Shown: piece after piece, positions 32,654 through 40,727 of the stretch
How the letters are laid out: each line of letters opens with the position of its first letter
Position numbering within the stretch: the first letter of the stretch is position 1
Assembly (NCBI GenBank): GCA_050250815.1
Contig: JBFWNY010000030.1
Location: forward strand, 1-53,325
Length of the DNA stretch: 53,325 nt
DNA from: JAEUMD01 sp050250815
GTDB lineage: Bacteria; Pseudomonadota; Alphaproteobacteria; Rhizobiales; Hyphomicrobiaceae
Direction: 5' to 3'
Notes under the pieces: generated by a model
What the model was told of the DNA's origin: nothing
Databases searched by the model: none
What the model saw: only the letters and a program-made list of their open reading frames with translations
Program-made: the position numbers and the translations under genes

Positions 32654-33733
32654 ATGAGCCTGTCCGTGCTTCCCTCGCTGTCGTTCTGGCGCGGCCGCCG
32701 CGTCCTGCTCACCGGTCACACCGGATTCAAGGGCGCATGGACAGCGGTCTGGCTCGCGCACATGGGCGCCGAGGTGACGGGATTCGCACTGGCGCCTGAC
32801 AGTGATCCGGCGCTGTTCGAAATGGCCGGGCTGGGCGGGCGCGTCCGGTCGCTGATCGGCGACCTGCGCGACATGTCGGCAGTGCGCGCCGCCGTGGTCG
32901 CCGCCAAACCGGAGATCGTCCTGCATCTGGCGGCGCAGCCCATTGTGCGTCGCTCGATTGTCGATCCGGTCGAAACGATCGCGGTCAATGTGCTGGGCAC
33001 CGCGCACCTGCTCGAAGCCGTGCGCGTGGAAGGCTCCGCGCGCCTCGTGCTCGTCGTCACGTCCGACAAGGTCTACGCGAATTCCGATAGCGGTCGTCCC
33101 TTTGCGGAAAGCGATGCGCTGGGCGGCAAGGACCCCTATTCGGCATCCAAGGCGGCCACGGAGCTGGTCGCTCGCGCCTTCGCACAATCATACTTCGAGG
33201 ATCTGGGCGTCCGTCTCGCAACTGCGCGCGGCGGCAACGTCGTCGGCGGCGGGGATTATGCCGCCGACCGCATCGTGCCGGACATCGTGCGCTCCGCGCT
33301 CGCCGGCGAGACGCTCGTGCTGCGTATGCCCGAGGCGACGCGGCCGTGGCAGCACGTGCTCGACTGCATTGCCGGCTACCTCGTCTACGTCGAGGCGATG
33401 GCGCAGGACGAGGCATTGCCGCGCAGCATGAACTTCGGGCCCGTTCCGGGCCGCGATGTTACCGTTCGCCAACTGGCGGAGGCAACGCTTGCCGCCCTGG
33501 GACGGCCCGTCGCATGGCAGCACGAGCCGGTGGCCGGCGCCAAGGAGATGAAGCTGCTTGCGGTCGATTCCATACGCGCGCGCTCGGCGCTCGGCTGGCG
33601 TGACAGGCTTGCGGGCGATGCGCTCGTGGCCTGGACCGCACGGTGGTATCGCGCGGTCCATGCGGGCGCGGATGCATTCGACACGACGCTGCGCCAGATC
33701 AACGACTACTACCAGTACGAGCCCTCGACATGA
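32654..33733 (+). CDS. rfbG: CDP-glucose 4,6-dehydratase
   Basis: A 359-residue extended SDR that converts CDP-glucose to CDP-4-keto-6-deoxyglucose. RRVLLTGHTGFKGAW is the NAD-binding start typical of RfbG (HTGFKGxW), VVTSDKVYAN holds the catalytic Thr/Asp/Lys set, and PYSASKAATE holds Tyr and Lys. RPWQHVLDCIAGYL is another RfbG-specific stretch. The start ATG 32654 follows the rfbF stop by 43 nt. The stop overlaps the methyltransferase start (ATGA). Confidence 0.96.
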   Translation: MSLSVLPSLSFWRGRRVLLTGHTGFKGAWTAVWLAHMGAEVTGFALAPDSDPALFEMAGLGGRVRSLIGDLRDMSAVRAAVVAAKPEIVLHLAAQPIVRRSIVDPVETIAVNVLGTAHLLEAVRVEGSARLVLVVTSDKVYANSDSGRPFAESDALGGKDPYSASKAATELVARAFAQSYFEDLGVRLATARGGNVVGGGDYAADRIVPDIVRSALAGETLVLRMPEATRPWQHVLDCIAGYLVYVEAMAQDEALPRSMNFGPVPGRDVTVRQLAEATLAALGRPVAWQHEPVAGAKEMKLLAVDSIRARSALGWRDRLAGDALVAWTARWYRAVHAGADAFDTTLRQINDYYQYEPST

Positions 33734-34989
33734 CGGACGCGACGACAACCCAGGCGACCCCTAGCTGCCGTTTCTGCGGCACCGGTCTCACGCACACGCT
33801 TGTCGACCTCGGCAAGACGCCGCTGGCCAACAGCTATCTCAAGAACGTCGGCGCCGATATGCTGCCCGAGCCGTCGTTCTCGCTGCATGCGCGCGTCTGC
33901 CCGTCGTGCCTGCTCGTGCAGGTGGACGATTCGGTTCCGCCCGGCGAGATCTTCTCCGACTACGCGTACTTCTCGTCCTATGCGCAGTCGTGGGTGGAGC
34001 ATGCGCGGCGCTATGCCAATGCGATGCGTGAGCGCTGGAGCCTCGGGCCGTCCTCACTGGTTGTCGAGGTCGCCTCCAACGACGGCTATCTGCTGCAGCA
34101 CTTCAAGGCCGCCGGCGTTCCGGTGCTGGGCATCGAGCCGGCTGCCAACGTCGCTGCCGCGGCCGTGGCGAAGGGCATACCGACCGAGGTCGCCTTCTTC
34201 GGCGAGGCGACGGCGCGGCGGCTCGCCGAGCAAGGTGTTGCGGCCGATCTGATGGCAGCCAACAACGTGCTCGCGCACGTGCCTGCAATCGAGGATTTCG
34301 TCAAAGGCTTCGCCGTATTGCTCAAGCCCGAGGCGGTGGCGACCTTCGAGTTCCCGCACGTCTTGAACCTGATCCGGCAAGTTCAGTTCGACACGATCTA
34401 CCACGAGCACTTCTCGTACCTGTCGCTGGTGGCGGTCGAGAAGGTGCTGACGGCAGCGGGGCTCAGGGCGTTCGACGTCGAGAAGATTCCCACACACGGT
34501 GGTTCGCTGCGATTATTCGTGACGCACACCGGTGCCTCGCACGCCGCGACGGAGCGGCTGCGGAGCGTGCGCGCGGACGAGCATGCGGCAAAGCTCGACG
34601 TGCTCGACGGCTATCGCGATTTCGCACCGCTGGTCGAGGCCGTTCGGCAAGGGTTCCTGGCGTTCCTCGCCAAGGCACGCTCGGAAGGTAAGACCGTCGC
34701 GGCTTACGGCGCCGCTGCCAAAGGCAACACGTTCCTCAACTTCTGCGGTGTCGGCACCGACGATATCGTCTGCGTCTTCGACCGCAGCCTGGAAAAGCAA
34801 GGCCGCTTCCTGCCGGGCAGCCGTCTGCCGATCCGCGCACCGGAGGACATCGCCGAGGTGCGGCCCGACTATCTCGTCATTCTGCCGTGGAACATCGCGC
34901 CGGAAGTGATGGCGTCGAACTGGCAGATCGCCACCTGGGGCGGCAAGTTCGTCACCGCCGTCCCCAAGCTCACGATCACAGCACCCTGA
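33730..34989 (+). CDS. Sugar C-methyltransferase (SAM-dependent, zinc-binding N-domain)
   Basis: A 419-residue methyltransferase of the NovU/TylC3/TcaB9 type, which adds a C-methyl group (commonly at C3) to 4-keto-6-deoxy nucleotide sugars. The N-terminal zinc site is Cys13-x2-Cys16 and Cys57-x2-Cys60. The SAM-binding motif is VVEVASNDGYLLQHF, IYHEHFSYLSL provides the catalytic histidine region, and VAAYGAAAKGNTFLNF belongs to the C-terminal domain. It overlaps rfbG by 4 nt and is followed directly by the 3,5-epimerase, which together predict a CDP-3-C-methyl-deoxyhexose. Confidence 0.9.
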   Translation: MTDATTTQATPSCRFCGTGLTHTLVDLGKTPLANSYLKNVGADMLPEPSFSLHARVCPSCLLVQVDDSVPPGEIFSDYAYFSSYAQSWVEHARRYANAMRERWSLGPSSLVVEVASNDGYLLQHFKAAGVPVLGIEPAANVAAAAVAKGIPTEVAFFGEATARRLAEQGVAADLMAANNVLAHVPAIEDFVKGFAVLLKPEAVATFEFPHVLNLIRQVQFDTIYHEHFSYLSLVAVEKVLTAAGLRAFDVEKIPTHGGSLRLFVTHTGASHAATERLRSVRADEHAAKLDVLDGYRDFAPLVEAVRQGFLAFLAKARSEGKTVAAYGAAAKGNTFLNFCGVGTDDIVCVFDRSLEKQGRFLPGSRLPIRAPEDIAEVRPDYLVILPWNIAPEVMASNWQIATWGGKFVTAVPKLTITAP

Positions 34990-34990
34990 G

Positions 34991-35518
34991 ATGCGGATCG
35001 AGCCAACAAGGATCGCCGGTGTGATGCGGCTCGTGCTGGCGCCCAGTCGCGACGAGCGTGGCTTCTTCGCGCGTGCCTATTGCCGCGATGCGTTGGCGGA
35101 AGCTGGCGTGGCGTTCGACGTCGCTCAGATCAACCTGTCCCGCAACGATGCGGCGCTGACACTGCGGGGAATGCACTGGCAGGATGCGCCGTTCGCCGAG
35201 GCCAAGATCGTTCGCGCGGTGAGTGGCAGGATCTACGACGTGGTGGCGGATCTACGCGAGCGCAGCCCGACCTACCGGCAGTGGACGGCGCTCGAGCTCG
35301 ATGCGCAGTCGGGCGACGCGGTGCTCATACCGGAGGGCTGCGCGCACGGCTTCCTGACGCTGACGCCCGGCGCCGACGTCCTCTATCTGATGGGACGCAC
35401 CCACGTGCCGGGCAAGGCGCGCGGCTTTCGCTACGATGACCCGGCCTTCGGGATTACATGGCCGCACGCGCCTGCAGTTGTCGCCGCCGCCGATGTCGCG
35501 TGGCCGGCTTTTGCCTGA
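34991..35518 (+). CDS. rfbC: dTDP-4-dehydrorhamnose 3,5-epimerase-like (RmlC/RfbC)
   Basis: A 175-residue cupin epimerase. RDERGFFARAYC and LRGMHWQDAP (catalytic His) are RmlC landmarks, followed by VVADLRERSPTYRQW and EGCAHGFLTL. It begins 1 nt after the methyltransferase stop. In this context the substrate is probably the CDP- rather than dTDP-linked 4-keto sugar. It ends the operon before a convergent hairpin and purM. Confidence 0.92.
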   Translation: MRIEPTRIAGVMRLVLAPSRDERGFFARAYCRDALAEAGVAFDVAQINLSRNDAALTLRGMHWQDAPFAEAKIVRAVSGRIYDVVADLRERSPTYRQWTALELDAQSGDAVLIPEGCAHGFLTLTPGADVLYLMGRTHVPGKARGFRYDDPAFGITWPHAPAVVAAADVAWPAFA

Positions 35519-35525
35519 TGTGCTT

Positions 35526-35546
35526 CCGGCGGCACAGCGCCGCCGG
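35526..35546. terminator. Hairpin between convergent rfbC and purM
   Basis: A perfect 8-bp stem CCGGCGGC/GCCGCCGG with loop ACAGC lies in the 33-nt gap between the two stops. It is suitable as a bidirectional terminator, although there is no T-run. Confidence 0.5.
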
Positions 35547-35551
35547 GCGGC

Positions 35552-36673
35552 TCAAGCCAACAGCGATCCGCGATAGACGACGGCTTCCGTCTCGCCCTTG
35601 CCCTTGGCCTCCGACTTGACACCGGTGGGCGGGATAATCTCGCCGATATGGCTTGGGGCCTCGCCCGCATCGCGCAACGCCGCCAAGACGGCATCGGCCT
35701 GCTTGCGCGCCGCGACCACCACCATGCCGATGCCGCAGTTGAAGGTGCGCAGCATCTCTTCGTCGTCGAGATTGCCGGCCTCCGCCAGCCAACGGAAGAC
35801 AGGCGGCAACGGCGCGAGTGCTGCAAGATCGATACGCGCCGCGACCCCACCGGGCAGCACGCGGGGAATGTTCTCCGACAGGCCGCCGCCCGTGATGTGC
35901 GACAGCGCCTTGACGCCGCCCGCCGCCGCGCCGCCCGTGGCTCGGATTGCGGCCAACAAGGGCTTCACATAGATGCGGGTCGGAGCGAGCAGGACCTCGG
36001 CGATGGTTTCGCCCGGTGCGAACGGGGCTGCGTTGTCCCAGCCGAGGCCGCTCGCCGCGATGAGCTTGCGGACCAGCGAATAACCGTTGGAGTGAACACC
36101 TGACGACGGCAGCCCGATCAGGACGTCGCCTACGGAGATGTCGGCGCGTGGCAGCAGTTCTCCGCGTTCGGCGGCGCCGACCGCGAAGCCGGCGAGATCG
36201 TAGTCGCCTGCCGCATAGAGACCGGGCATCTCGGCCGTCTCGCCGCCGATGAGCGCGCATCCCGCGAGCAGGCAGCCGTCGGCGATGCCCGAAATAACCT
36301 CCCGCGCCGCCTGGACGTCGAGCTTGCCGGTTGCAAAATAATCAAGGAAAAACAGTGGCTCGGCGCCCTGAACGACGAGATCGTTGACGCACATGGCGAC
36401 GAGGTCGACGCCTATCGTGCCGTGACGGCCGGTATCGATCGCAATCTTGAGCTTGGTGCCGACGCCGTCGTTGGCGGCAACCAGGATGGGATCGCGAAAA
36501 CCTGCCGCCTTCAGGTCGAACAGGCCGCCGAAGCCCCCCAGGTCGGTGTCGGCGCCCGCCCGCCGGGTGCCCTTGACCAGGGGCTTGATCGCCGCCACAA
36601 GGGCATTGCCCGCATCGATATCGACACCTGAATCGCGGTAGGTAATACGGGTGCCTTTGCGGGGCTCGGGCAT
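35552..36673 (-). CDS. purM: Phosphoribosylformylglycinamidine cyclo-ligase
   Basis: A 373-residue AIR synthetase of purine biosynthesis. TYRDSGVDIDAGNALV at the N-terminus, VAANDGVGTKLKIA (ATP-site loop), ALIGGETAEMPGLY, and SHITGGGLSENIPRVLP are the canonical motifs. AAGGA is positioned ahead of ATG 36673. In most related genomes purM and purN are adjacent; here they are separated by the sugar cassette. Confidence 0.97.
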   Translation of the reverse strand: MPEPRKGTRITYRDSGVDIDAGNALVAAIKPLVKGTRRAGADTDLGGFGGLFDLKAAGFRDPILVAANDGVGTKLKIAIDTGRHGTIGVDLVAMCVNDLVVQGAEPLFFLDYFATGKLDVQAAREVISGIADGCLLAGCALIGGETAEMPGLYAAGDYDLAGFAVGAAERGELLPRADISVGDVLIGLPSSGVHSNGYSLVRKLIAASGLGWDNAAPFAPGETIAEVLLAPTRIYVKPLLAAIRATGGAAAGGVKALSHITGGGLSENIPRVLPGGVAARIDLAALAPLPPVFRWLAEAGNLDDEEMLRTFNCGIGMVVVAARKQADAVLAALRDAGEAPSHIGEIIPPTGVKSEAKGKGETEAVVYRGSLLA

Positions 36674-36879
36674 GTTAGGTCCTTGACCCTCTGGGAGGCT
36701 GAGGCCCCGTCGGGCGAGGGGTGACGGTACGCCCGGTCGAGGCTGCGCGAGGTGCTGCTGCGCCCCCGGCTCCGCCTGCCGGGCAGCGGCCGGGTGGTAG
36801 CAGGTCGCCTCGACACCTGCAACACGCCGCCTGATTTGGTTGAGAAACCGGGGCGGCACCGATCCGGGGGGCGGAAGTC

Positions 36880-38052
36880 ATGCACGACACTGGCGAACGC
36901 ACCGCGACGATTTCGGCCCGGGGGCGGACCCGGGCGCGGCACGTGCTGCCCGCCGCGATGCTGTTCCTCGCGGCCGGGTTGTCTCTTGCGGGCAACGTCG
37001 TCTCGGGTGTGGCCCATGCCGAGCGTCCCAGCGATCAGCCTTTCACGGTCGCCCGTTTCCCGGTCCAGGCGGTCGCCGAAAATGCCGTCGCCGCCAAGGA
37101 ACGCGCCATCGCCGACGGTCAGCAGGCGGCATTCCGATCTCTTCTCAAGCGCCTGGTGCCGGTGACCGCCTACGGCCGGCTCAAGCCGCTGCGCGAGACG
37201 CCGGTGACGGGGCTTGCCGACGGCTTTTCGGTACGTTCGGAACGCAACTCCCGTACGGAATATATTGCCAGCCTCGACTTTGCCTTTCGTCCCGATGCCA
37301 TACGCGGCCTGCTGCGGCGCGAAGGTGTGCCGTTCATCGACGAGCAGGCCCCCGAGGTCGTGCTGATGGCGGCGGCCCGGCACGCAGGCAAGCTCGTGCG
37401 CGACGGCTCGTACGGGCAGTCGTGGCTCGGCATCTGGCGCGACCTCGACACGCGCAACGCGCTGACGCCGCTTAAAGTCGAGGGGCTGCGGCCGGTCATT
37501 CACGACGACACGTTGAACATGCTGGTCGGCGGCGACGATACGGCCGTGCGCGTGTTGGCGGGCGAGTTCCAGGGCGACAACATTGTGGCCGCGATCGCCG
37601 AGGTCGACGAAGCATCGCGGCGCCTGCACGTCACGCTCGCCGGGCGCGACGCGGTCGGGACCTTCAGCCTGAAGCGCTCGTTCAGGCTCAACGATGGCGA
37701 CGTGGCCTATGCGATGGAACTGGCGGCCGTCATATCGCTGGGCATCATCGAGGGTCGCTGGAAATCGATCCGGGCCCGATCGCTGGGCGGCGTGGAAGCG
37801 ATGGCGGCGGCCGGCGAAGCGGTTCGCGTGCAGGTGGAATTTCAGAGCCTGGGCGAATGGAACCGGATGCGCGAGCGGCTGTCCGAGGTGCCCGGCGTCT
37901 CGGCCCTGACTGTCGATGCCGTATCGGCCCGCGGTGCCGACATCCAGCTGAGTTTCCCCGGCGGTGGCGGGCCGCTTGCCAATGTGCTTGCCGCGCGCGG
38001 CATGACCTTGAGCAACATCGGCGGCAACTGGTTTCTGCGCTCGAGCTTCTGA
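36880..38052 (+). CDS. DUF2066 domain protein, probably secreted
   Basis: A 390-residue protein with an N-terminal signal peptide (basic start, hydrophobic core at about 23-45, likely cleavage after AHA). FTVARFPVQAVAENAVAAKERAIADGQQAAFRSLLKRL is typical of DUF2066. The C-terminal part ends with a repeat-like fold (SLGEWNRMRERLSEVPGVSALTVDAVSARGA). The function is unknown; it is conserved upstream of the CDP-alcohol phosphatidyltransferase in alphaproteobacteria. It is divergent from purM. Confidence 0.85.
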   Translation: MHDTGERTATISARGRTRARHVLPAAMLFLAAGLSLAGNVVSGVAHAERPSDQPFTVARFPVQAVAENAVAAKERAIADGQQAAFRSLLKRLVPVTAYGRLKPLRETPVTGLADGFSVRSERNSRTEYIASLDFAFRPDAIRGLLRREGVPFIDEQAPEVVLMAAARHAGKLVRDGSYGQSWLGIWRDLDTRNALTPLKVEGLRPVIHDDTLNMLVGGDDTAVRVLAGEFQGDNIVAAIAEVDEASRRLHVTLAGRDAVGTFSLKRSFRLNDGDVAYAMELAAVISLGIIEGRWKSIRARSLGGVEAMAAAGEAVRVQVEFQSLGEWNRMRERLSEVPGVSALTVDAVSARGADIQLSFPGGGGPLANVLAARGMTLSNIGGNWFLRSSF

Positions 38053-38139
38053 TCACATGCGCGTCATTCGGCCGGTTGCCATCTGTGCGCACTTGGTGCT
38101 TCGGTGCGCCCGCAAATTCGGTTTCGAGGCGCAGCACGC

Positions 38140-38703
38140 GTGAGCATCCCCAATCTCATAACCCTCGGCCGGGTCATCCTGGTCCCGGTCGTGTTCTGGC
38201 TGCTGCTGTCCGGGCAGATGCAGGCGGCCTTCTTCGTCTTCGTCGTCGCCGGCATCTCCGATGGGGTGGACGGCTATCTCGCCAAGCGTTTCGACTGGAC
38301 GACGGAGCTTGGCGCCTATCTCGATCCGCTCGCCGACAAGCTGCTGCTGGTATGCATCTTCATCGCGCTGGGCGTCGCCGGTCATCTGCCGTCATGGCTC
38401 GTCATCGCGGTCGTGTCGCGAGACGTTCTCATCGTCATGGGCGTCATCCTCGCCTGGGTGCTGAACAACCCTGTCGTCATCCACCCGCTGGTCGTGTCGA
38501 AGGCCAATACGGTGGCGCAGATCCTGCTAGCCGCACTTGTGATGGCGGACGAGGGTTTCGCGCTCGATCTGAGTGGTCCGCGGATGGCGATGGTCTGGCT
38601 CACGGCTGCCTTGGTCGTGACGTCGCTTGCCGCATACATCCGGGCTTGGCTCAGCCACATGTCCAGTGACGATGCGGCCCGGACCGGGCAGCCGCTCGAC
38701 TGA
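38140..38703 (+). CDS. CDP-alcohol phosphatidyltransferase
   Basis: A 187-residue integral membrane enzyme of phospholipid synthesis with about five membrane segments. The family signature DxxDGxxAR(x)8GxxxDxxxD is present as Asp41, Asp44-Gly45, then Ala48-Lys49, Gly58, Asp62 and Asp66 (Lys replaces the usual Arg). The type could be PgsA-like (phosphatidylglycerophosphate) or cardiolipin-synthase-like. The start GTG 38140 gives the standard SIPNLITLGR; a GTG at 38104 would add 12 residues. It follows DUF2066 by 87 nt. Confidence 0.88.
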   Translation: MSIPNLITLGRVILVPVVFWLLLSGQMQAAFFVFVVAGISDGVDGYLAKRFDWTTELGAYLDPLADKLLLVCIFIALGVAGHLPSWLVIAVVSRDVLIVMGVILAWVLNNPVVIHPLVVSKANTVAQILLAALVMADEGFALDLSGPRMAMVWLTAALVVTSLAAYIRAWLSHMSSDDAARTGQPLD

Positions 38704-38865
38704 TCGCGGCGGTCTGCACGCCGGAGAGCGGTGCGGCGGCGTTGCGGCGCTCCACAGGCATGGACATCCTGGGGGGCGATAGGCCAGAAACACGCACGAG
38801 CCCGATCACTTTCAGCGAACCCGGTCACGGTTGCCCCCGGGGGTTGGCCATATAGCGAGGCATTC

Positions 38866-40014
38866 ATGCGCGCGGAACGACAGGTTCTCTTCTGGATGGT
38901 GGCGGCTCTTGTGCTGCTGCTGCTCATCGGCCTGTTGAAGGACATTCTGCTGCCGTTCGTGGCCGGAGTCGTGATCGCCTACTTCCTCAATCCTCTGGCC
39001 GATGCCCTGGAGCGCATGGGGATGGGGCGACTATGGGCCTCGATCGTCATTCTCGCGGTTGCCATTCTGGTGTTTGCGACGCTCGTGATCTTCATTGTCC
39101 CTCTGCTGGTCACTCAGGCACAGCAGCTCGCGGCCGCACTGCCGGGCGAACTCGAACGCGTCAAAGGTCTCCTGGAGACATGGGCACGCGAGCGGCTTGG
39201 CCCCCGCTTCCCTGCCTTCGAGACCGGTCTCAACAGTGCGGTCGACGGGCTTTCGCAGAACTGGGCGGGCATCGTCGGCTGGCTCGCTTCGTCGCTCTGG
39301 GACCGCAGCCTTGCGGTCATCAACTTCGTGTCGCTTCTGCTGGTTACGCCGCTGGTGGTCTTCTACCTGCTGGTGGATTGGCATCCGATGCTGGCCAAGA
39401 TCAATGGCTGGCTGCCCAGGGCACACGCTCCCGCAATCCGCGCCCTGGCGAGCGACATCAACGATGCGGTCTCCGCCTTTATCCGCGGCCAGGGCACGGT
39501 GTGCATCATCCTTGGCGTTTTCTACGCGGCCGCGCTCAGCGCCATCGGTCTCAGGTATGGGCTGCTGGTGGGACTGCTGACCGGCGTGCTCGGGTTCATC
39601 CCGTTTGTCGGTTGGATGCTGGGTCTGCTAACGGCTTCCACGCTTGCGGTGGTGCAGTTTTGGCCCGAGATGCTGCCACTTGCGCTGGTCGTGGCGACGT
39701 TCCTTGCGGGGCAGGGTCTCGACGCGGGCTTCCTGGGACCGAAGATCGTGGGCTCCAAGATCGGCTTGCATCCGGTCTGGCTCATCTTCTCGCTGTTCGT
39801 GTTCTCCTACCTGTTCGGTTTCGTCGGCATGCTGGTCGCGGTCCCGGTGGCAGCGGCCGTGGGCGTGCTGGTGCGCTTCGCCATCCGCGTCTATCTGTCG
39901 AGCCCTCTCTACGACAGCACACCGCAGCCGCACGTGTCGGCGGCCGATCCGGGAGTGATACTGACGCGCGGTCCGTCGCCGGCCTCCGGCGAGCGCGGGG
40001 GCCTGGGAGCCTGA
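38866..40014 (+). CDS. AI-2E family transporter (PerM-type permease)
   Basis: A 382-residue membrane protein with about eight hydrophobic segments. DILLPFVAGVVIAYFLNPLADALERMG at the start and FIPFVGWMLGLLTA plus GLDAGFLGPKIVGSKIGLHPVWLIFSLF in the last third are family signatures. The family includes AI-2 exporters and Na+/H+ antiporters; the function here is unknown. GAGG sits 5 nt before the ATG. The gene ends 2 nt before hdaA, so they are co-transcribed. Confidence 0.9.
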   Translation: MRAERQVLFWMVAALVLLLLIGLLKDILLPFVAGVVIAYFLNPLADALERMGMGRLWASIVILAVAILVFATLVIFIVPLLVTQAQQLAAALPGELERVKGLLETWARERLGPRFPAFETGLNSAVDGLSQNWAGIVGWLASSLWDRSLAVINFVSLLLVTPLVVFYLLVDWHPMLAKINGWLPRAHAPAIRALASDINDAVSAFIRGQGTVCIILGVFYAAALSAIGLRYGLLVGLLTGVLGFIPFVGWMLGLLTASTLAVVQFWPEMLPLALVVATFLAGQGLDAGFLGPKIVGSKIGLHPVWLIFSLFVFSYLFGFVGMLVAVPVAAAVGVLVRFAIRVYLSSPLYDSTPQPHVSAADPGVILTRGPSPASGERGGLGA

Positions 40015-40016
40015 CG

Positions 40017-40727
40017 ATGACCGAGCCGCCGCGCCAGCTCGCATTCGACCTGCCGCAGCGGCCGGCGCGTGCGATGGAGGATTTCCTCGTCTCCGCATCC
40101 AATGCGGAGGCCGTCGGTCTCATCGACCGCTGGCCGGACTGGTCGCATTGGGCAGCGCTCGTCGCCGGTCCCGAGGGCACCGGCAAGACGCATCTGGCGC
40201 ACGTGTGGCAGTTGAAGTCGGGAGCGAGTGGCGTGCCAGCGGCCGCAATCGGAGATGCTGCCGTCCAGCACCTGGAGCAGGACCGCGCGCTGCTGGTCGA
40301 GGACATCGACCGCGGTATCGCCTCAGAGCAGCTTCTGTTTCATCTGCTGAACGTCGCCCGCGAGCGCCGGGCAACCATGCTGCTGACCTCGCGTCTCGCG
40401 CCGGGCGAGATGGGCGTTACACTGCCAGACCTGCGATCGCGCCTGCGCGCGCTGCCGGTGATCGAGATCAGGCCGCCGGACGATGCCCTGCTGGGCGGCA
40501 TTCTGGTGAAGCTGTTCGCCGACCGCCAGATCGAGGTCGATCCGCAGCTGGTGGGTTTCATTCTGAGCCGCGCCGAGCGGTCGGTAGCAGCACTCAGCGA
40601 TCTCGTAGCCGGGATCGACAGGCAGGCGCTGGCGCTCAAACGGCGTGTGACGCGGCAGTTGGTGGCAGACGTCATGCGGGAGCAGGAAGCGGGGCGCGAG
40701 CAGGGAGCGGCAGTCGGCGAGGCATGA
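40017..40727 (+). CDS. hdaA: DnaA-related regulatory inactivator HdaA
   Basis: A 236-residue AAA+ protein that, with the beta clamp, stimulates DnaA-ATP hydrolysis to prevent over-initiation. The N-terminal RQLAFDLP is a clamp-binding motif, the P-loop is GPEGTGKTHLAH, and Walker B is LLVEDIDR. It has no DNA-binding DnaA domain IV. It is sandwiched between the PerM-type gene (2 nt) and ppk1 (4-nt overlap), the arrangement found in many alphaproteobacteria. Confidence 0.92.
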   Translation: MTEPPRQLAFDLPQRPARAMEDFLVSASNAEAVGLIDRWPDWSHWAALVAGPEGTGKTHLAHVWQLKSGASGVPAAAIGDAAVQHLEQDRALLVEDIDRGIASEQLLFHLLNVARERRATMLLTSRLAPGEMGVTLPDLRSRLRALPVIEIRPPDDALLGGILVKLFADRQIEVDPQLVGFILSRAERSVAALSDLVAGIDRQALALKRRVTRQLVADVMREQEAGREQGAAVGEA

